A DNA stretch of 64,000 nucleotides from positions 3,578,501 to 3,642,500 of the forward strand of contig NZ_CP078138.1 of the NCBI RefSeq assembly GCF_019212185.1, in the 5' to 3' direction. The DNA is from Pseudomonas fluorescens (GTDB taxonomy: Bacteria; Pseudomonadota; Gammaproteobacteria; Pseudomonadales; Pseudomonadaceae). The notes beneath the pieces were generated by a model, which ran no database searches, was not told where the DNA came from, and was given only the letters and a program-made list of their open reading frames with translations. Made by a program: the position numbers and the translations under genes. This document shows positions 25,389 through 34,138 of this stretch, piece after piece; position 1 is the first letter of the stretch, and each line of letters opens with the position of its first letter.

Positions 25389-27923
25389 TTAGAAGTGGGT
25401 AAAGGTCAGGCCGAGCTTGAAGGTCGGGCCGTATTCTTCGTACTGGGCGTTGTAGGGGCGGTGGCCGGTGTAGACGAAGTACGACTCGTCAGTGAGGTTC
25501 TGCGCCTCGAAATTCAGCTGCAGGTTCTTGGTCAGGGCGTAGTTGGCGCTGAAGTCGACAAAGGTCTGCGAGTCGACGTGCAGGTCGTGGGCGGCGTCGT
25601 TGATCGCCGCCAGCTCATACAAATAGTCGGACTTGTAGTTGGCCGACAAACGCAGGCTGAGCTTGTCGTTCTCCCAGCCGAGCATCAGGTTGCCGACGGT
25701 GTCGGACTGGCTCGGCAAGTCGATGCTGCGTTTGAGGTTGCGTCCGCTGGCAGCGTCAAAGCCTTCGATCTCGGCGTCAGAGCGGCTGAAGGTGGCGTTG
25801 GCCCCCAGCAGCAGGCCATTCCACGGTGCCGGCAGCCAGTCGAATTTCTGCGAGTAAGCCAATTCCAGGCCGTATAACTTGGCGCTGTCGCCATTGGTGA
25901 AGGTGTGGGCCTCGGAGAAATTGACCCAGGCCCCGGTGCCGGCGAGGTCGGTGTTGTAGACGAAGTTCTGGATGTCCTTGTAGAACACGAACGCCGACAC
26001 CGTGCCCGCACGCCCCATGTAGTGCTCGATGCCAAGGTCGAGGTTGCTCGACTCCAACGGCTTCAGATTGGGGTTGCCGAAGGTCGCCTCGTCATCCTCG
26101 ATGACAAAGCCCGGCGCCAGTTGGCCGAAGGTCGGGCGCACCACCGACTTGGTCCACGCCGCGCGCACCTGGGTGTTCTTGTCCAGTTGATAGCGCGCAT
26201 GCAGCCCCGGCAACCAGTGGTGATAATCACGTTGGGTGTCAGTGGCGCTGAACTCGCCATCGTCGACCCCGGTGCCCTTGGCCTCGAACTCGGTGCCCTC
26301 GTAGCGCATGCCGACGATAAAGCGCCAGTCGTCGAGGTCGAGGGTGTTCATCAGGTAGCCGGCGTTGATGTCCTCGCTCATTTTGAAGTCGTTGACCCGC
26401 GATTCGGTCTCGTCGTAAAAGTCCGCACGGTCGAGGCTGCCAATCAACTGCTCGATGCCACTGCCGCTGATGCCCGGGCCGAAATTACCGAGGCGGTAGT
26501 CGACCTTGCCCTTGCGCAATTGGTTGAGATTGAGCTGTTCATCGCTGAACCCGAGGTCGGCGAAATCCTCGTAGACCCAGGCGTCAAGGTCGTTGTCCTT
26601 GTCCCGCCGGCTGAGCTTGCCGCCGAACTTGAACTGCGAGGCGTAGCCGTTGAAGTCGTATTCACGGGCCAGGTCCAGGCGCAGGTTCTTCTCGGTGTCG
26701 GTGGTCTTCTGTTTTTCCCAGTCGACCTTGTCCAGGCTGAAGTTGCTCGGGTCGTAGAAGCCTTGGCCAATGATCGGCCGGGGCTTGTCGCGGTCGTAGA
26801 AACCACTGTCGGTGAAGTCGTCGGCGGCGTCGAAGGCGGCATTGGCGATGTGCCCCGGACTGTCTTCGCTGGAGCGGCTGTAGCCGGTCTGGCCGCTGAG
26901 GGTCCACAGCCCGAGGGTGCGTTCGCCGCCGAACACATACGACTGGATCTCCTGGGTTTCCTCGCGCTGCTTGAGCTTGCGCTTGGTTTCGGCATCGCCC
27001 AGTTCACCGGCCGCCAGCGGGTCGGCGAACTCGATGCTGGTGGAGTTGCGCGTCTCGCTGTCCTTGTAGCGGCTGTACAGGGTGCGCAGGTAGTAGCTGC
27101 TCAGGTCGTCGGGCTTGTAATCGAAGTTCAGGCCGCCGCCGCTGCGTTCGCGGCGGATGTCGTAGTCGCGTTGCTCGAACTCCTGCAGCCGTGGCCCCCC
27201 TTCGAAATCCCAGGCGCCACCGGTCTCGACGTTATCCGAACCGAAGTCGCGCTTCTGCCAGCTCAGTGCCGCAGCCACGCCAAAGTTATCGATGCCGTCG
27301 CCCAGGCTGAAACGATCGCTGACCGCCCCGGAGAATTTCGGGCTGGTCTGGCGGGTGTTCTTGTCGTAGCTGGCCTCGCTGCTGCCGGTGTAGAACAAGC
27401 CTTGATGGTCGAAGGCGGAGAGGCTTTTGACGTCGACCGTGCCACCGAGGGAGTTGGCGTCCATGTCCGGGGTCAGGGTCTTGATCACCGACAGCGATTG
27501 CACCAGCTCCGAGGGCAATACATCGAGGGCCACCGCGCGGCGCTCGCTTTCCGGCGACGGCACCAGGGTGCCGTTGATGGTCACGCTGTTGAGGTCCGGC
27601 CCCAGGCCGCGCACGCTGACAAAACGGCCCTCGCCCTGATCGCGCTCGATGCTGATCCCCGGCAAGCGCTGGGCCGCTTCGGCGACGTTCTCATCGGGCA
27701 ACTGCGCCATGCCGTCGGCGTGCACCACGCTCTCGATGCTGTCGGAGGCGCGTTGCTCCTTGAGTGCCTGGCTGATGCTCGCGGCCTGCCCCACCACATC
27801 GACGTGTTCGGTCTGGCCGGCGGCCTGCAGGCGCTCGCTGGCAATCGCCAGGGCCAGGGCGGTCAGGGTAAAGCTGACGAGCCCGGCGGTGCCGCGATGG
27901 CGGTGGCTGCTGCGCTGGTACAT
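25389..27923 (-). CDS. TonB-dependent receptor paired with phytase
   Basis: An 844-aa outer-membrane receptor with signal peptide ('...FTLTALALAIASERLQAAG'), a plug domain ('GMAQLPDENVAEAAQRLPGI', 'VSVRGLGPDLNSVTINGT') and a 22-strand barrel ending in Phe ('KLGLTFTHF'). It lacks the STN signalling domain. It is the first gene of receptor-phytase-exbB-exbD-tonB. Beta-propeller phytases are commonly linked to TonB receptors, so import of inositol phosphates is the likely job. A Pho-box match lies upstream at 27997-28014. Confidence 0.88.
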   Translation of the reverse strand: MYQRSSHRHRGTAGLVSFTLTALALAIASERLQAAGQTEHVDVVGQAASISQALKEQRASDSIESVVHADGMAQLPDENVAEAAQRLPGISIERDQGEGRFVSVRGLGPDLNSVTINGTLVPSPESERRAVALDVLPSELVQSLSVIKTLTPDMDANSLGGTVDVKSLSAFDHQGLFYTGSSEASYDKNTRQTSPKFSGAVSDRFSLGDGIDNFGVAAALSWQKRDFGSDNVETGGAWDFEGGPRLQEFEQRDYDIRRERSGGGLNFDYKPDDLSSYYLRTLYSRYKDSETRNSTSIEFADPLAAGELGDAETKRKLKQREETQEIQSYVFGGERTLGLWTLSGQTGYSRSSEDSPGHIANAAFDAADDFTDSGFYDRDKPRPIIGQGFYDPSNFSLDKVDWEKQKTTDTEKNLRLDLAREYDFNGYASQFKFGGKLSRRDKDNDLDAWVYEDFADLGFSDEQLNLNQLRKGKVDYRLGNFGPGISGSGIEQLIGSLDRADFYDETESRVNDFKMSEDINAGYLMNTLDLDDWRFIVGMRYEGTEFEAKGTGVDDGEFSATDTQRDYHHWLPGLHARYQLDKNTQVRAAWTKSVVRPTFGQLAPGFVIEDDEATFGNPNLKPLESSNLDLGIEHYMGRAGTVSAFVFYKDIQNFVYNTDLAGTGAWVNFSEAHTFTNGDSAKLYGLELAYSQKFDWLPAPWNGLLLGANATFSRSDAEIEGFDAASGRNLKRSIDLPSQSDTVGNLMLGWENDKLSLRLSANYKSDYLYELAAINDAAHDLHVDSQTFVDFSANYALTKNLQLNFEAQNLTDESYFVYTGHRPYNAQYEEYGPTFKLGLTFTHF

Positions 27924-27996
27924 GGTGGTCCCCCCAAGAGTCCGATGACGCCAGGCAAGAGGCCCGGCAACTGGGAGGGCAAGCTAGGGGTGGCGA

Positions 27997-28014
27997 ATGA
28001 CGGTTCTGTGACAG
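27997..28014 (-). promoter_or_regulatory. Pho box upstream of receptor-phytase operon
   Basis: The minus strand reads CTGTCAC-AGAA-CCGTCAT, the 7-4-7 direct repeat of PhoB sites (consensus CTGTCAT). Ten bases further is TAGCTT, a fitting -10. It lies about 75 bases before the receptor start. This predicts induction by phosphate starvation. Confidence 0.7.
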
Positions 28015-28200
28015 GCTTGGCTGGCGAGTGCTGTAAACCGGGGTTTTGCCGGGGATCGAGGGGCTGATTGAGCTGATTTGACCTGTGTTCGTGAACACCG
28101 GTGACCGGCGAGAGTACGTCTGCATGTGCCACGCGCGCTGACCGACCGCGCCGACGACGAAATTCGCCATGGCACGGTGAGCCGATTTGACCTCCCTGCC

Positions 28201-28218
28201 CTGTCATCCAACCGTCAC
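28201..28218 (+). promoter_or_regulatory. Second Pho box, upstream of GGDEF/AraC genes
   Basis: CTGTCAT-CCAA-CCGTCAC again has the 7-4-7 PhoB layout, facing the gene at 28270 (52 bases away). A possible -10, TGTGCT, follows ten bases later. The site is separate from the one at 27997 and on the opposite strand. Confidence 0.6.
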
Positions 28219-28269
28219 ATCGATCTGCTGTGCTGGCGCGCATCGTTTGTTCGCCCAAGGATCACGGCC

Positions 28270-29184
28270 ATGTTTTCAGTGCTCAAACCCCATCGTTGGA
28301 AACTCATGCTGTTGCTGCTGGCGGCCAACCTGGGCCTGCTGCTGCACCTGGCCTGCGGCGAATTGAAAAGTGTCGAGGAATGGGTCTGGCTGGACATCGT
28401 CGGCGAAGGCGGCTCGGCGTTGCTGGCCCTGGTCTGGCTGGGGCTGGTGCTGAAAAGCCGACCGGCCGGACGGGTCACCAACTACCTGGCGCTGGGCCTG
28501 AGTTGCATCTTTTTCTCCTGGTGGATCGACAGCCTCGACGAGTTTATCCGCCTGCCCGACAGCATCACCTGGGACCACTGGCTGGAGTCCGGACCGATGC
28601 CAGTGGGCATGGTCCTGCTGACCCTGGGCATCTATCACTGGCACCGCGAACAACTGGCGATCAGCGCGCAGATGGAGAAACGCGAGCGGCTGTTTCGCGA
28701 GCACCGGCTGTTCGACAAGCTGACCCCGCTGGGGGGCGCCGACTACCTCAAGCGCCAGTTGACCAGCAGCCTGGAAGAAAGCCTCGCCCAGCAGCAACCG
28801 CTGTCACTGATGGTGCTGGACCTGGACCACTTCGCCGCGATCAATCAGGCCTATGGGCATGCCGAAGGCGATGCGGTGTTGCAGGCCCTGAGTCACTTGC
28901 TGCTGCTCAACCTGAGGCGCCAGGACCTGCTCTGCCGCCTCGCCGGTGACCGTTTCGTGGTGCTGCTGCCCAACACCGGCGAGAGCCAGGCGCGCCTGCT
29001 GGCGCTGGAGTTGCAGCAAGCGGTCCAGGGCTTGGCGCACAAGACCCGGCAACACGGCGAGCGCCTGCACCTGGCGGCGAGCACGGCAGTGGTGATGGCC
29101 ATGGATGAGTCGCCGGAACAGCTGCTCAAGCGCCTTAACCTGGCCCTGGCCCGGGCCAAGCAACCGCTGGCCAAGTCTGCCTGA
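28270..29184 (+). CDS. Membrane protein with degenerate GGDEF domain
   Basis: A 304-aa protein with four membrane segments in residues 10-135, then a GGDEF domain: 'LSLMVLDLDHFAAINQAYGHAEGDAVL' is well kept. The signature loop is 'LAGDRFVVLL', AGDRF instead of GGDEF, with Arg replacing the catalytic Glu. An RxxD inhibitory site ('RRQD') lies exactly five residues before it. By family knowledge this suggests a c-di-GMP-binding sensor rather than a cyclase. It is nine bases ahead of the AraC gene and behind a Pho-box match. Confidence 0.85.
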   Translation: MFSVLKPHRWKLMLLLLAANLGLLLHLACGELKSVEEWVWLDIVGEGGSALLALVWLGLVLKSRPAGRVTNYLALGLSCIFFSWWIDSLDEFIRLPDSITWDHWLESGPMPVGMVLLTLGIYHWHREQLAISAQMEKRERLFREHRLFDKLTPLGGADYLKRQLTSSLEESLAQQQPLSLMVLDLDHFAAINQAYGHAEGDAVLQALSHLLLLNLRRQDLLCRLAGDRFVVLLPNTGESQARLLALELQQAVQGLAHKTRQHGERLHLAASTAVVMAMDESPEQLLKRLNLALARAKQPLAKSA

Positions 29185-29193
29185 GGCCGCCCC

Positions 29194-30231
29194 ATGACAG
29201 TAAAAACACGTTGGTACGAAACCGACAGCCGCTTCATCCCCGGGCACTACCAGCCGGCAACCCTGATCGACCTCGCACTGTCGCGGGACATCGACAGCCA
29301 TCGCCTGCTGCGCGGCACCGGGCTGTTCCACGAAGACATCCTCGCCGGGCAGACACGCCTGAGTCCCCAGCAATTTCTCTCGTTGATCGGCAACAGCCGG
29401 CGCCTGCTCGGTGCCGACGACAGCAGCTTCCTGTTTGGCCAGCGCCTGCTGCCCGGGCATTACGGCCCCGCCAGCCATGCCTTGCGCCATGCGCAGAACC
29501 TGCATCAGGCACTCGACACGATGGTCCAGCAACAGGCCCTGCTCAGCCCGCTGGCAGCCCCGCAGTTGTTGCTCGACGAGCACCACGCCTACCTCTACTG
29601 GCAGGACACCTGCGGCGCCGCCGAGCAATGGCGTTTCCTGCTGGAAGCGAGCATGACCTCGCTGGTCGCCATGAGTCAGTGGCTGAGCGGCCAGCGCCTG
29701 CCCTGGGAATGCAGCCTGAGCTTTGCCGAGCCGCGCTATGTCGAGCAGTACTGGGTGCATCTGGGGGAGCAGACGCAATTCCAGCGGCCGCTGGACATGA
29801 TGCGCATCCCCCGCGAATACCTGGCGCAACCCTGGCCCGGTGCATCGGCCACCGCCGGCCAGGTCGCGCGCCAGCAAGCCCAGCAGCAGATCGAGCAACT
29901 GGGCTTTGCCGCCAGTTTTCTCGGTTGCCTCTACCGCTACCTGCAAACCCACGTCCGCCAGGCCCCCAGCCTCGAACAAGCGGCCCAGGCCTTTGCCATG
30001 AGCCCAGCGACCCTCAAGCGCAAACTGCACAAGCACGACACGGGCTTTCAGCAGCAGGTGGACCTGGTGCGCAAACATGTGGCGCTCTATCTGTATCAGG
30101 TCAAGGGCCTGAACAACGACGAAGTGGCGGCCTACCTGAGCTTCAACGATGCGGCGAATTTTCGGCGTTCGTTCAAGCGCTGGACCGGCAGCACACCGAA
30201 TCTGATTCGCCAGCTATTCAGTGGCGGTTGA
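29194..30231 (+). CDS. AraC family regulator (OruR-like)
   Basis: A 345-aa transcription factor: an N-terminal arabinose-binding-like domain (residues 20-210, 'LIDLALSRDIDSHRLLRGTG') and a C-terminal double helix-turn-helix ('APSLEQAAQAFAMSPATLKRKLH', 'EVAAYLSFNDAANFRRSFKRWTGSTP'). It follows the degenerate-GGDEF gene by nine bases, so the two probably form one operon. Its 3' end overlaps the epimerase gene by 14 bases tail to tail. The target is unknown; the phytase operon is one candidate. Confidence 0.88.
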   Translation: MTVKTRWYETDSRFIPGHYQPATLIDLALSRDIDSHRLLRGTGLFHEDILAGQTRLSPQQFLSLIGNSRRLLGADDSSFLFGQRLLPGHYGPASHALRHAQNLHQALDTMVQQQALLSPLAAPQLLLDEHHAYLYWQDTCGAAEQWRFLLEASMTSLVAMSQWLSGQRLPWECSLSFAEPRYVEQYWVHLGEQTQFQRPLDMMRIPREYLAQPWPGASATAGQVARQQAQQQIEQLGFAASFLGCLYRYLQTHVRQAPSLEQAAQAFAMSPATLKRKLHKHDTGFQQQVDLVRKHVALYLYQVKGLNNDEVAAYLSFNDAANFRRSFKRWTGSTPNLIRQLFSGG

Positions 30232-31270
30232 TACCTCTGCCTTCGTGGTGCCCTGGGTGATGCTGCGGGCATGTCGCTTGGCCGGAAGGCTGCCGCTCCC
30301 CCAAATACCCAAACACCCCCCGCAACGCCTCCTCCGGCGCCCTCGGTGCAAAACCCAATTCATCGCGGGCCTTGTCAATCCGATACTCCTGCGCGACCCC
30401 ATGAAACATCCGCACCTGACTGCGTACCATCTGCGCCGGCCGCCCACTCACCCGCGCCCACCCCTCCTGCGCCAAGGCCACCGCCCACAACAACCACCGG
30501 GGTGCTGGCGGCGGCAAACGATAACCAGGGACCACCGCGTTCGCCGCGTCGATAATCTGCGCCAGCGACGAACTGCGCTCATTGGCCAGAATATAACGCT
30601 GCCCGGATCGGCCTTTCTGCGCCGCGAGAATCATGCCCTCAGCCACATCGCGCACATCCACAAAATTGAAATGAAAGCCCGGATCCAGCGGCACCTGGCG
30701 CCGCCGAATCGACTCGATAAAACCCATGCTGTCGGTCAGGCGCGCGGCGTTCGGTCCAATCATCGCCGAAGGCAACACCACCACCATCGACAAATCCAAA
30801 GCCCGAGCCATCTCCCAGGCGGCGCGTTCGGCGAGAATCTTCGAGCGGTAATAGGCATTCTCCTGCTCGTCGTTCCAGTGCTGCTCATCGAGCGGCTGAC
30901 CGTTGTGCCCTACCGCCGCCACGGAACTGACATACACCACCCGCCGAACCCCGGCGCGCGCCGCTGCCCGCAGCACTCGACGGGTGCCCTGGACATTCGG
31001 CTGGATGATCTCGGCCTGCGGATTTTTCGCCCAATGCCGAAACACCGCCGCCACCTGATACAACACATCGACCCCAAGCAGCGCGTCGAACAAGGTGCCT
31101 TCATCGAGCAACTCAACGTACACCCGCTCGCAGTCCAGCCCGTCCAACGCCGGCGCATGGGCCACATCACGAACGCCGGCGCGCACCCGATACCCCTGGG
31201 CCAACAACGCCCTGACCAGGGTACTACCCAAGTGCCCATTGGCCCCCGTCACCAGACATAATCGACTCAT
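30218..31270 (-). CDS. NAD(P)-dependent epimerase/dehydratase family protein
   Basis: A 350-aa extended short-chain dehydrogenase. It shows the Rossmann motif 'LVTGANGHLGSTLVRAL', catalytic Ser in 'VVYVSSVAAVGHNG' and YxxxK in 'AYYRSKILAE'. It resembles dihydroflavonol-4-reductase-like oxidoreductases. The substrate (sugar nucleotide, aldehyde or ketone) cannot be read from sequence. It is monocistronic and convergent with the AraC gene. Confidence 0.88.
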   Translation of the reverse strand: MSRLCLVTGANGHLGSTLVRALLAQGYRVRAGVRDVAHAPALDGLDCERVYVELLDEGTLFDALLGVDVLYQVAAVFRHWAKNPQAEIIQPNVQGTRRVLRAAARAGVRRVVYVSSVAAVGHNGQPLDEQHWNDEQENAYYRSKILAERAAWEMARALDLSMVVVLPSAMIGPNAARLTDSMGFIESIRRRQVPLDPGFHFNFVDVRDVAEGMILAAQKGRSGQRYILANERSSSLAQIIDAANAVVPGYRLPPPAPRWLLWAVALAQEGWARVSGRPAQMVRSQVRMFHGVAQEYRIDKARDELGFAPRAPEEALRGVFGYLGERQPSGQATCPQHHPGHHEGRGINRH

Positions 31271-31406
31271 GACACCTCGCAGAAAACGCTATCCGTGTTA
31301 GTGCGCCGAGGTTAAACCCGGCCCCACGGGGGAGAGTCAAGGTCGCGTCGAGATGCCGATCGAAAGCGTTTTTGACGACTGTGCTTGAACAACGAGCGCA
31401 AAAATG

Positions 31407-31445
31407 AAAAAACCGACGCCCTGTTACCGGTGTCGGTTTTTTTTC
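31407..31445. terminator. Rho-independent terminator after SulP gene
   Basis: An 11-bp stem (AAAAAACCGAC / GTCGGTTTTTT) is extended by CC/GG pairs around an 8-base loop, with A- and T-runs on the two sides. It lies just past the SulP stop on the minus strand and could work in both directions. Confidence 0.85.
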
Positions 31446-31467
31446 AAGCATGGATCAGCCATCACCC

Positions 31468-32913
31468 TCAGTCGTGATGCACCCGCGCGCGCTTGAGCAG
31501 TTTCTTGCAGCGCTCCGAAAGGTGCAGTACCCGCAGGTGTTTGCCGGCCTTGCTGTAGCGTTCACGCAGGGTATCGAGGGCGGCGATGGCCGAGTAATCG
31601 ACGAAGCTCAGGTGACGACAGTCGAGGGTCACCTGGGCCGGGTCGCCAGCGGTGTCGAACTGGTTGAGAAAGGCCGTGGTCGAGGCAAAGAACAGCGTGC
31701 CGTGGGCGCGGTAGAGTTTGCTGCCGTCGGCCTCCATATGCCCGTCGGCGTACAGTTGCCGGGCCTGCTGCCAGGCGAAGTTGAGCGCGGCAATGATCAC
31801 CCCACAGAGCACCGCGACGGCGAGGTCGGTGAACACCGTGACCAGGGTCACCGCAATAATCACCAACACATCGTTCAGCGGCACCTTGTTCAGCACCCGC
31901 AGTGAGGCCCAGGCGAATGTCTGCTGCGACACCACGAACATTACCCCGACCAGCGCCGCCAGCGGGATACGCTCGATCAGCGGCGAGAGGAACAGCACAA
32001 ACAGCAGGACCATTACTCCAGCGACCACGCCACTGAGCCGACCACGGCCACCGGAGCTGAGGTTGATCACGGTCTGGCCGATCATCGCGCAACCGCCCAT
32101 CCCACCAAAGGCCCCGGAGACCATATTGGCTGCGCCCAGCGCCACGCACTCACGGTCGGGGAAGCCACGGCTCTCGGTGATTTCGTCGGTCAGGTTGAGG
32201 GTCAGCAGGGTTTCCAGCAAGCCCACCATCGCCATCACCAAGGCATAAGGCGCGATGATCTGCAGGGTTTCCAGGGTCCACGGCAGGTCGGGCCAGGCCA
32301 GGGTCGGCAAGCCGCCGGCGATGTGCGCCATGTCCCCCAGGGTGCGGGTCGGCAGGCCCAGCAGGTACACGCCCAGGCCAACGCCGAGGATCGCCACCAG
32401 CGCCGGCGGCACGGCGCGGGTCAGGCGCGGCAACACGTAGACAATCGCCATGGTCAGCGCCACCAGGCCGATCATCATGTACAACGGCTTGCCGCTGAGC
32501 CACGCCTCGCCATCCTTGAAATGCTCCAGTTGTGCCAGGGCAATGACGATCGCCAGACCATTGACGAAGCCGAGCATCACCGGATGCGGCACCATGCGCA
32601 CCAGTTTGCCCAGGCGCAGCAAGCCGAAGATCATCATGATCAGCCCGCCCAGCAGCACCGTGGCCAGCAAATACTGCACACCGTGCTGCACCACCAGCGC
32701 CACGATCACCACCGCCATCGAACCGGCGGCGCCGGACACCATGCCCGGTCGACCGCCGAACAGAGCAGTCAGGGTACAGATGATGAAGGCGCCGTAGAGT
32801 CCCATCAGCGGATTGAGGTGGGCCACCAGGGCGAAGGCGATGCACTCGGGCATCAGGGCAAAAGACGTGGTGAGTCCGGCCAGGACATCGGCGCGCAGAC
32901 GATTGAGTTTCAT
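31468..32913 (-). CDS. SulP family anion transporter with STAS domain
   Basis: The 481-aa protein has a membrane part (residues 1-380, 'MPECIAFALVAHLNPLMGLYGAFI', 'SGAFGGMGGCAMIGQTVINL') typical of SulP, and a C-terminal STAS domain ('VTLDCRHLSFVDYSAIAALDTL'). Members carry sulfate, bicarbonate or other anions. 'SLGG'-type carbonic anhydrase partners are absent nearby. ATG 32913. Confidence 0.9.
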   Translation of the reverse strand: MKLNRLRADVLAGLTTSFALMPECIAFALVAHLNPLMGLYGAFIICTLTALFGGRPGMVSGAAGSMAVVIVALVVQHGVQYLLATVLLGGLIMMIFGLLRLGKLVRMVPHPVMLGFVNGLAIVIALAQLEHFKDGEAWLSGKPLYMMIGLVALTMAIVYVLPRLTRAVPPALVAILGVGLGVYLLGLPTRTLGDMAHIAGGLPTLAWPDLPWTLETLQIIAPYALVMAMVGLLETLLTLNLTDEITESRGFPDRECVALGAANMVSGAFGGMGGCAMIGQTVINLSSGGRGRLSGVVAGVMVLLFVLFLSPLIERIPLAALVGVMFVVSQQTFAWASLRVLNKVPLNDVLVIIAVTLVTVFTDLAVAVLCGVIIAALNFAWQQARQLYADGHMEADGSKLYRAHGTLFFASTTAFLNQFDTAGDPAQVTLDCRHLSFVDYSAIAALDTLRERYSKAGKHLRVLHLSERCKKLLKRARVHHD

Positions 32914-33230
32914 GGCTTACCTGAAATGAAGGACCGGCGAATGCGGTCACGGGCGATGCGACAAAAATAGGCGGCGAATGTTACGCAATTGCCGTGCGCC
33001 GGGCCAGTCGCACGGGTGAATCACCGCCTTTGGAACGAGCCTGCTCGCGATGAGGCCTGCACATCCAACATCTTCGCTGACGGTGACACCGCTATCGCGA
33101 GCGGGCTCGCTCCAAGGTTTGTGTCGGGCTCAATGGGCAACTCGGCGATATTTTGTAACAACTGTCGGCGGCGCCTGGCATCCTGCGTGCTACACCTTTG
33201 TGAGCCTCTCTCCCCTCGAGTCGACTGCTC
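32914..33230. repeat. Intergenic region with REPIN
   Basis: The core at 33031-33116 is an inverted REP pair (TGGAACGAGCCTGCTCGCGA ... TATCGCGAGCGGGCTCGCTCC). The rest should hold the divergent promoters of the SulP and SBF genes. No other gene is visible. Confidence 0.75.
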
Positions 33231-34130
33231 ATGACCGCCACGCCCCTGCTCACCGCATTCCTGCCCATTGCCCTGGGCATCATCATGCTCGGTTTGGGCC
33301 TGTCGTTGACCCTGGCCGACTTTGCGCGGGTGGTGAAGTATCCCAAGCCGGTGCTGATCGGGCTGGTCTGCCAGTTGCTGGTGCTGCCGTTCTTCTGTTT
33401 CCTGATCGCCAAGGGCTTCCAGCTCGAACCGGTGCTGGCGGTCGGCCTGATGTTGCTGGCCGCCTCCCCCGGCGGCACCACGGCCAACCTGTACAGCCAC
33501 CTGGCCCACGGCGACGTGGCGTTGAATGTGACGCTGACGGCGGTCAACTCGATGATCGCGATCCTCAGCATGCCGTTGCTGGTGAACCTGTCGTTGCTGT
33601 ACTTCATGTCCGCCGACCAGGCCATTCCCCTGCAATTTGCCAAGGTGCTGCAGGTGTTCGCCATTGTTCTGATACCGGTGGCCCTGGGCATGCTGGTGCG
33701 TCACCTGGCGCCAGCCTTCGCCGCACGCATGGAAAAACCGATGAAGATCGTCTCGGCGCTGTTCCTGGTGGCCACCGTGACTGTGGCTTTCATCAAGGAC
33801 TGGCAGACCGTGGTCGAGTACGCCCCCGTCGTCGGCCTGGCTGCGCTGCTGTTCAATCTGCTGAGCCTGGCCGTCGGTTATGGCGTCCCGAGGCTGTTGC
33901 GCCTGCCCCGGCGCCAGGCGGTGGCGATCGGTATGGAGATTGGCATCCACAACGGCACCCTGGCGATCGCCCTGGCCCTAAGCCCGAGCCTGCTGAACAA
34001 CTCGACCATGGCCATTCCGGCGGCCATCTACAGCCTGATCATGTTTTTCACCGCCGCCGGCTTCGGCTGGTGGGTCAACCGCGTGCATGGGCAACAACTG
34101 CGCCGTGAGGAACGGGAACTGGCGAGCTAA
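33231..34130 (+). CDS. Bile acid:Na+ symporter (SBF/BASS) family transporter
   Basis: A 299-aa inner-membrane protein with about nine to ten hydrophobic segments. 'LGLGLSLTLADFARVVKYPK', 'ASPGGTTANLYSHLAHGDVALNVT' and 'GMEIGIHNGTLAIALAL' are family hallmarks. In bacteria such proteins take up organic anions, pantoate or keto acids. It is monocistronic, and its 3' end lies nine bases from the convergent GGDEF gene. The substrate is unknown. Confidence 0.88.
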   Translation: MTATPLLTAFLPIALGIIMLGLGLSLTLADFARVVKYPKPVLIGLVCQLLVLPFFCFLIAKGFQLEPVLAVGLMLLAASPGGTTANLYSHLAHGDVALNVTLTAVNSMIAILSMPLLVNLSLLYFMSADQAIPLQFAKVLQVFAIVLIPVALGMLVRHLAPAFAARMEKPMKIVSALFLVATVTVAFIKDWQTVVEYAPVVGLAALLFNLLSLAVGYGVPRLLRLPRRQAVAIGMEIGIHNGTLAIALALSPSLLNNSTMAIPAAIYSLIMFFTAAGFGWWVNRVHGQQLRREERELAS

Positions 34131-34138
34131 ACCCGCCT

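Noticed and set aside
25905..28067. Very long open frame (720 codons) opposite the TonB receptor gene
   Set aside because: It is antisense to a clear receptor gene, with Val/Leu/Ala/Glu-rich nonsense composition. It arises from GC-rich third-position bias; similar frames lie opposite the phytase, LTA-synthase-like, DctA and MFS genes.
31224..31451. 75-codon frame between epimerase and SulP genes
   Set aside because: It begins inside the SulP terminator hairpin and runs into the epimerase start, so it is not a gene.
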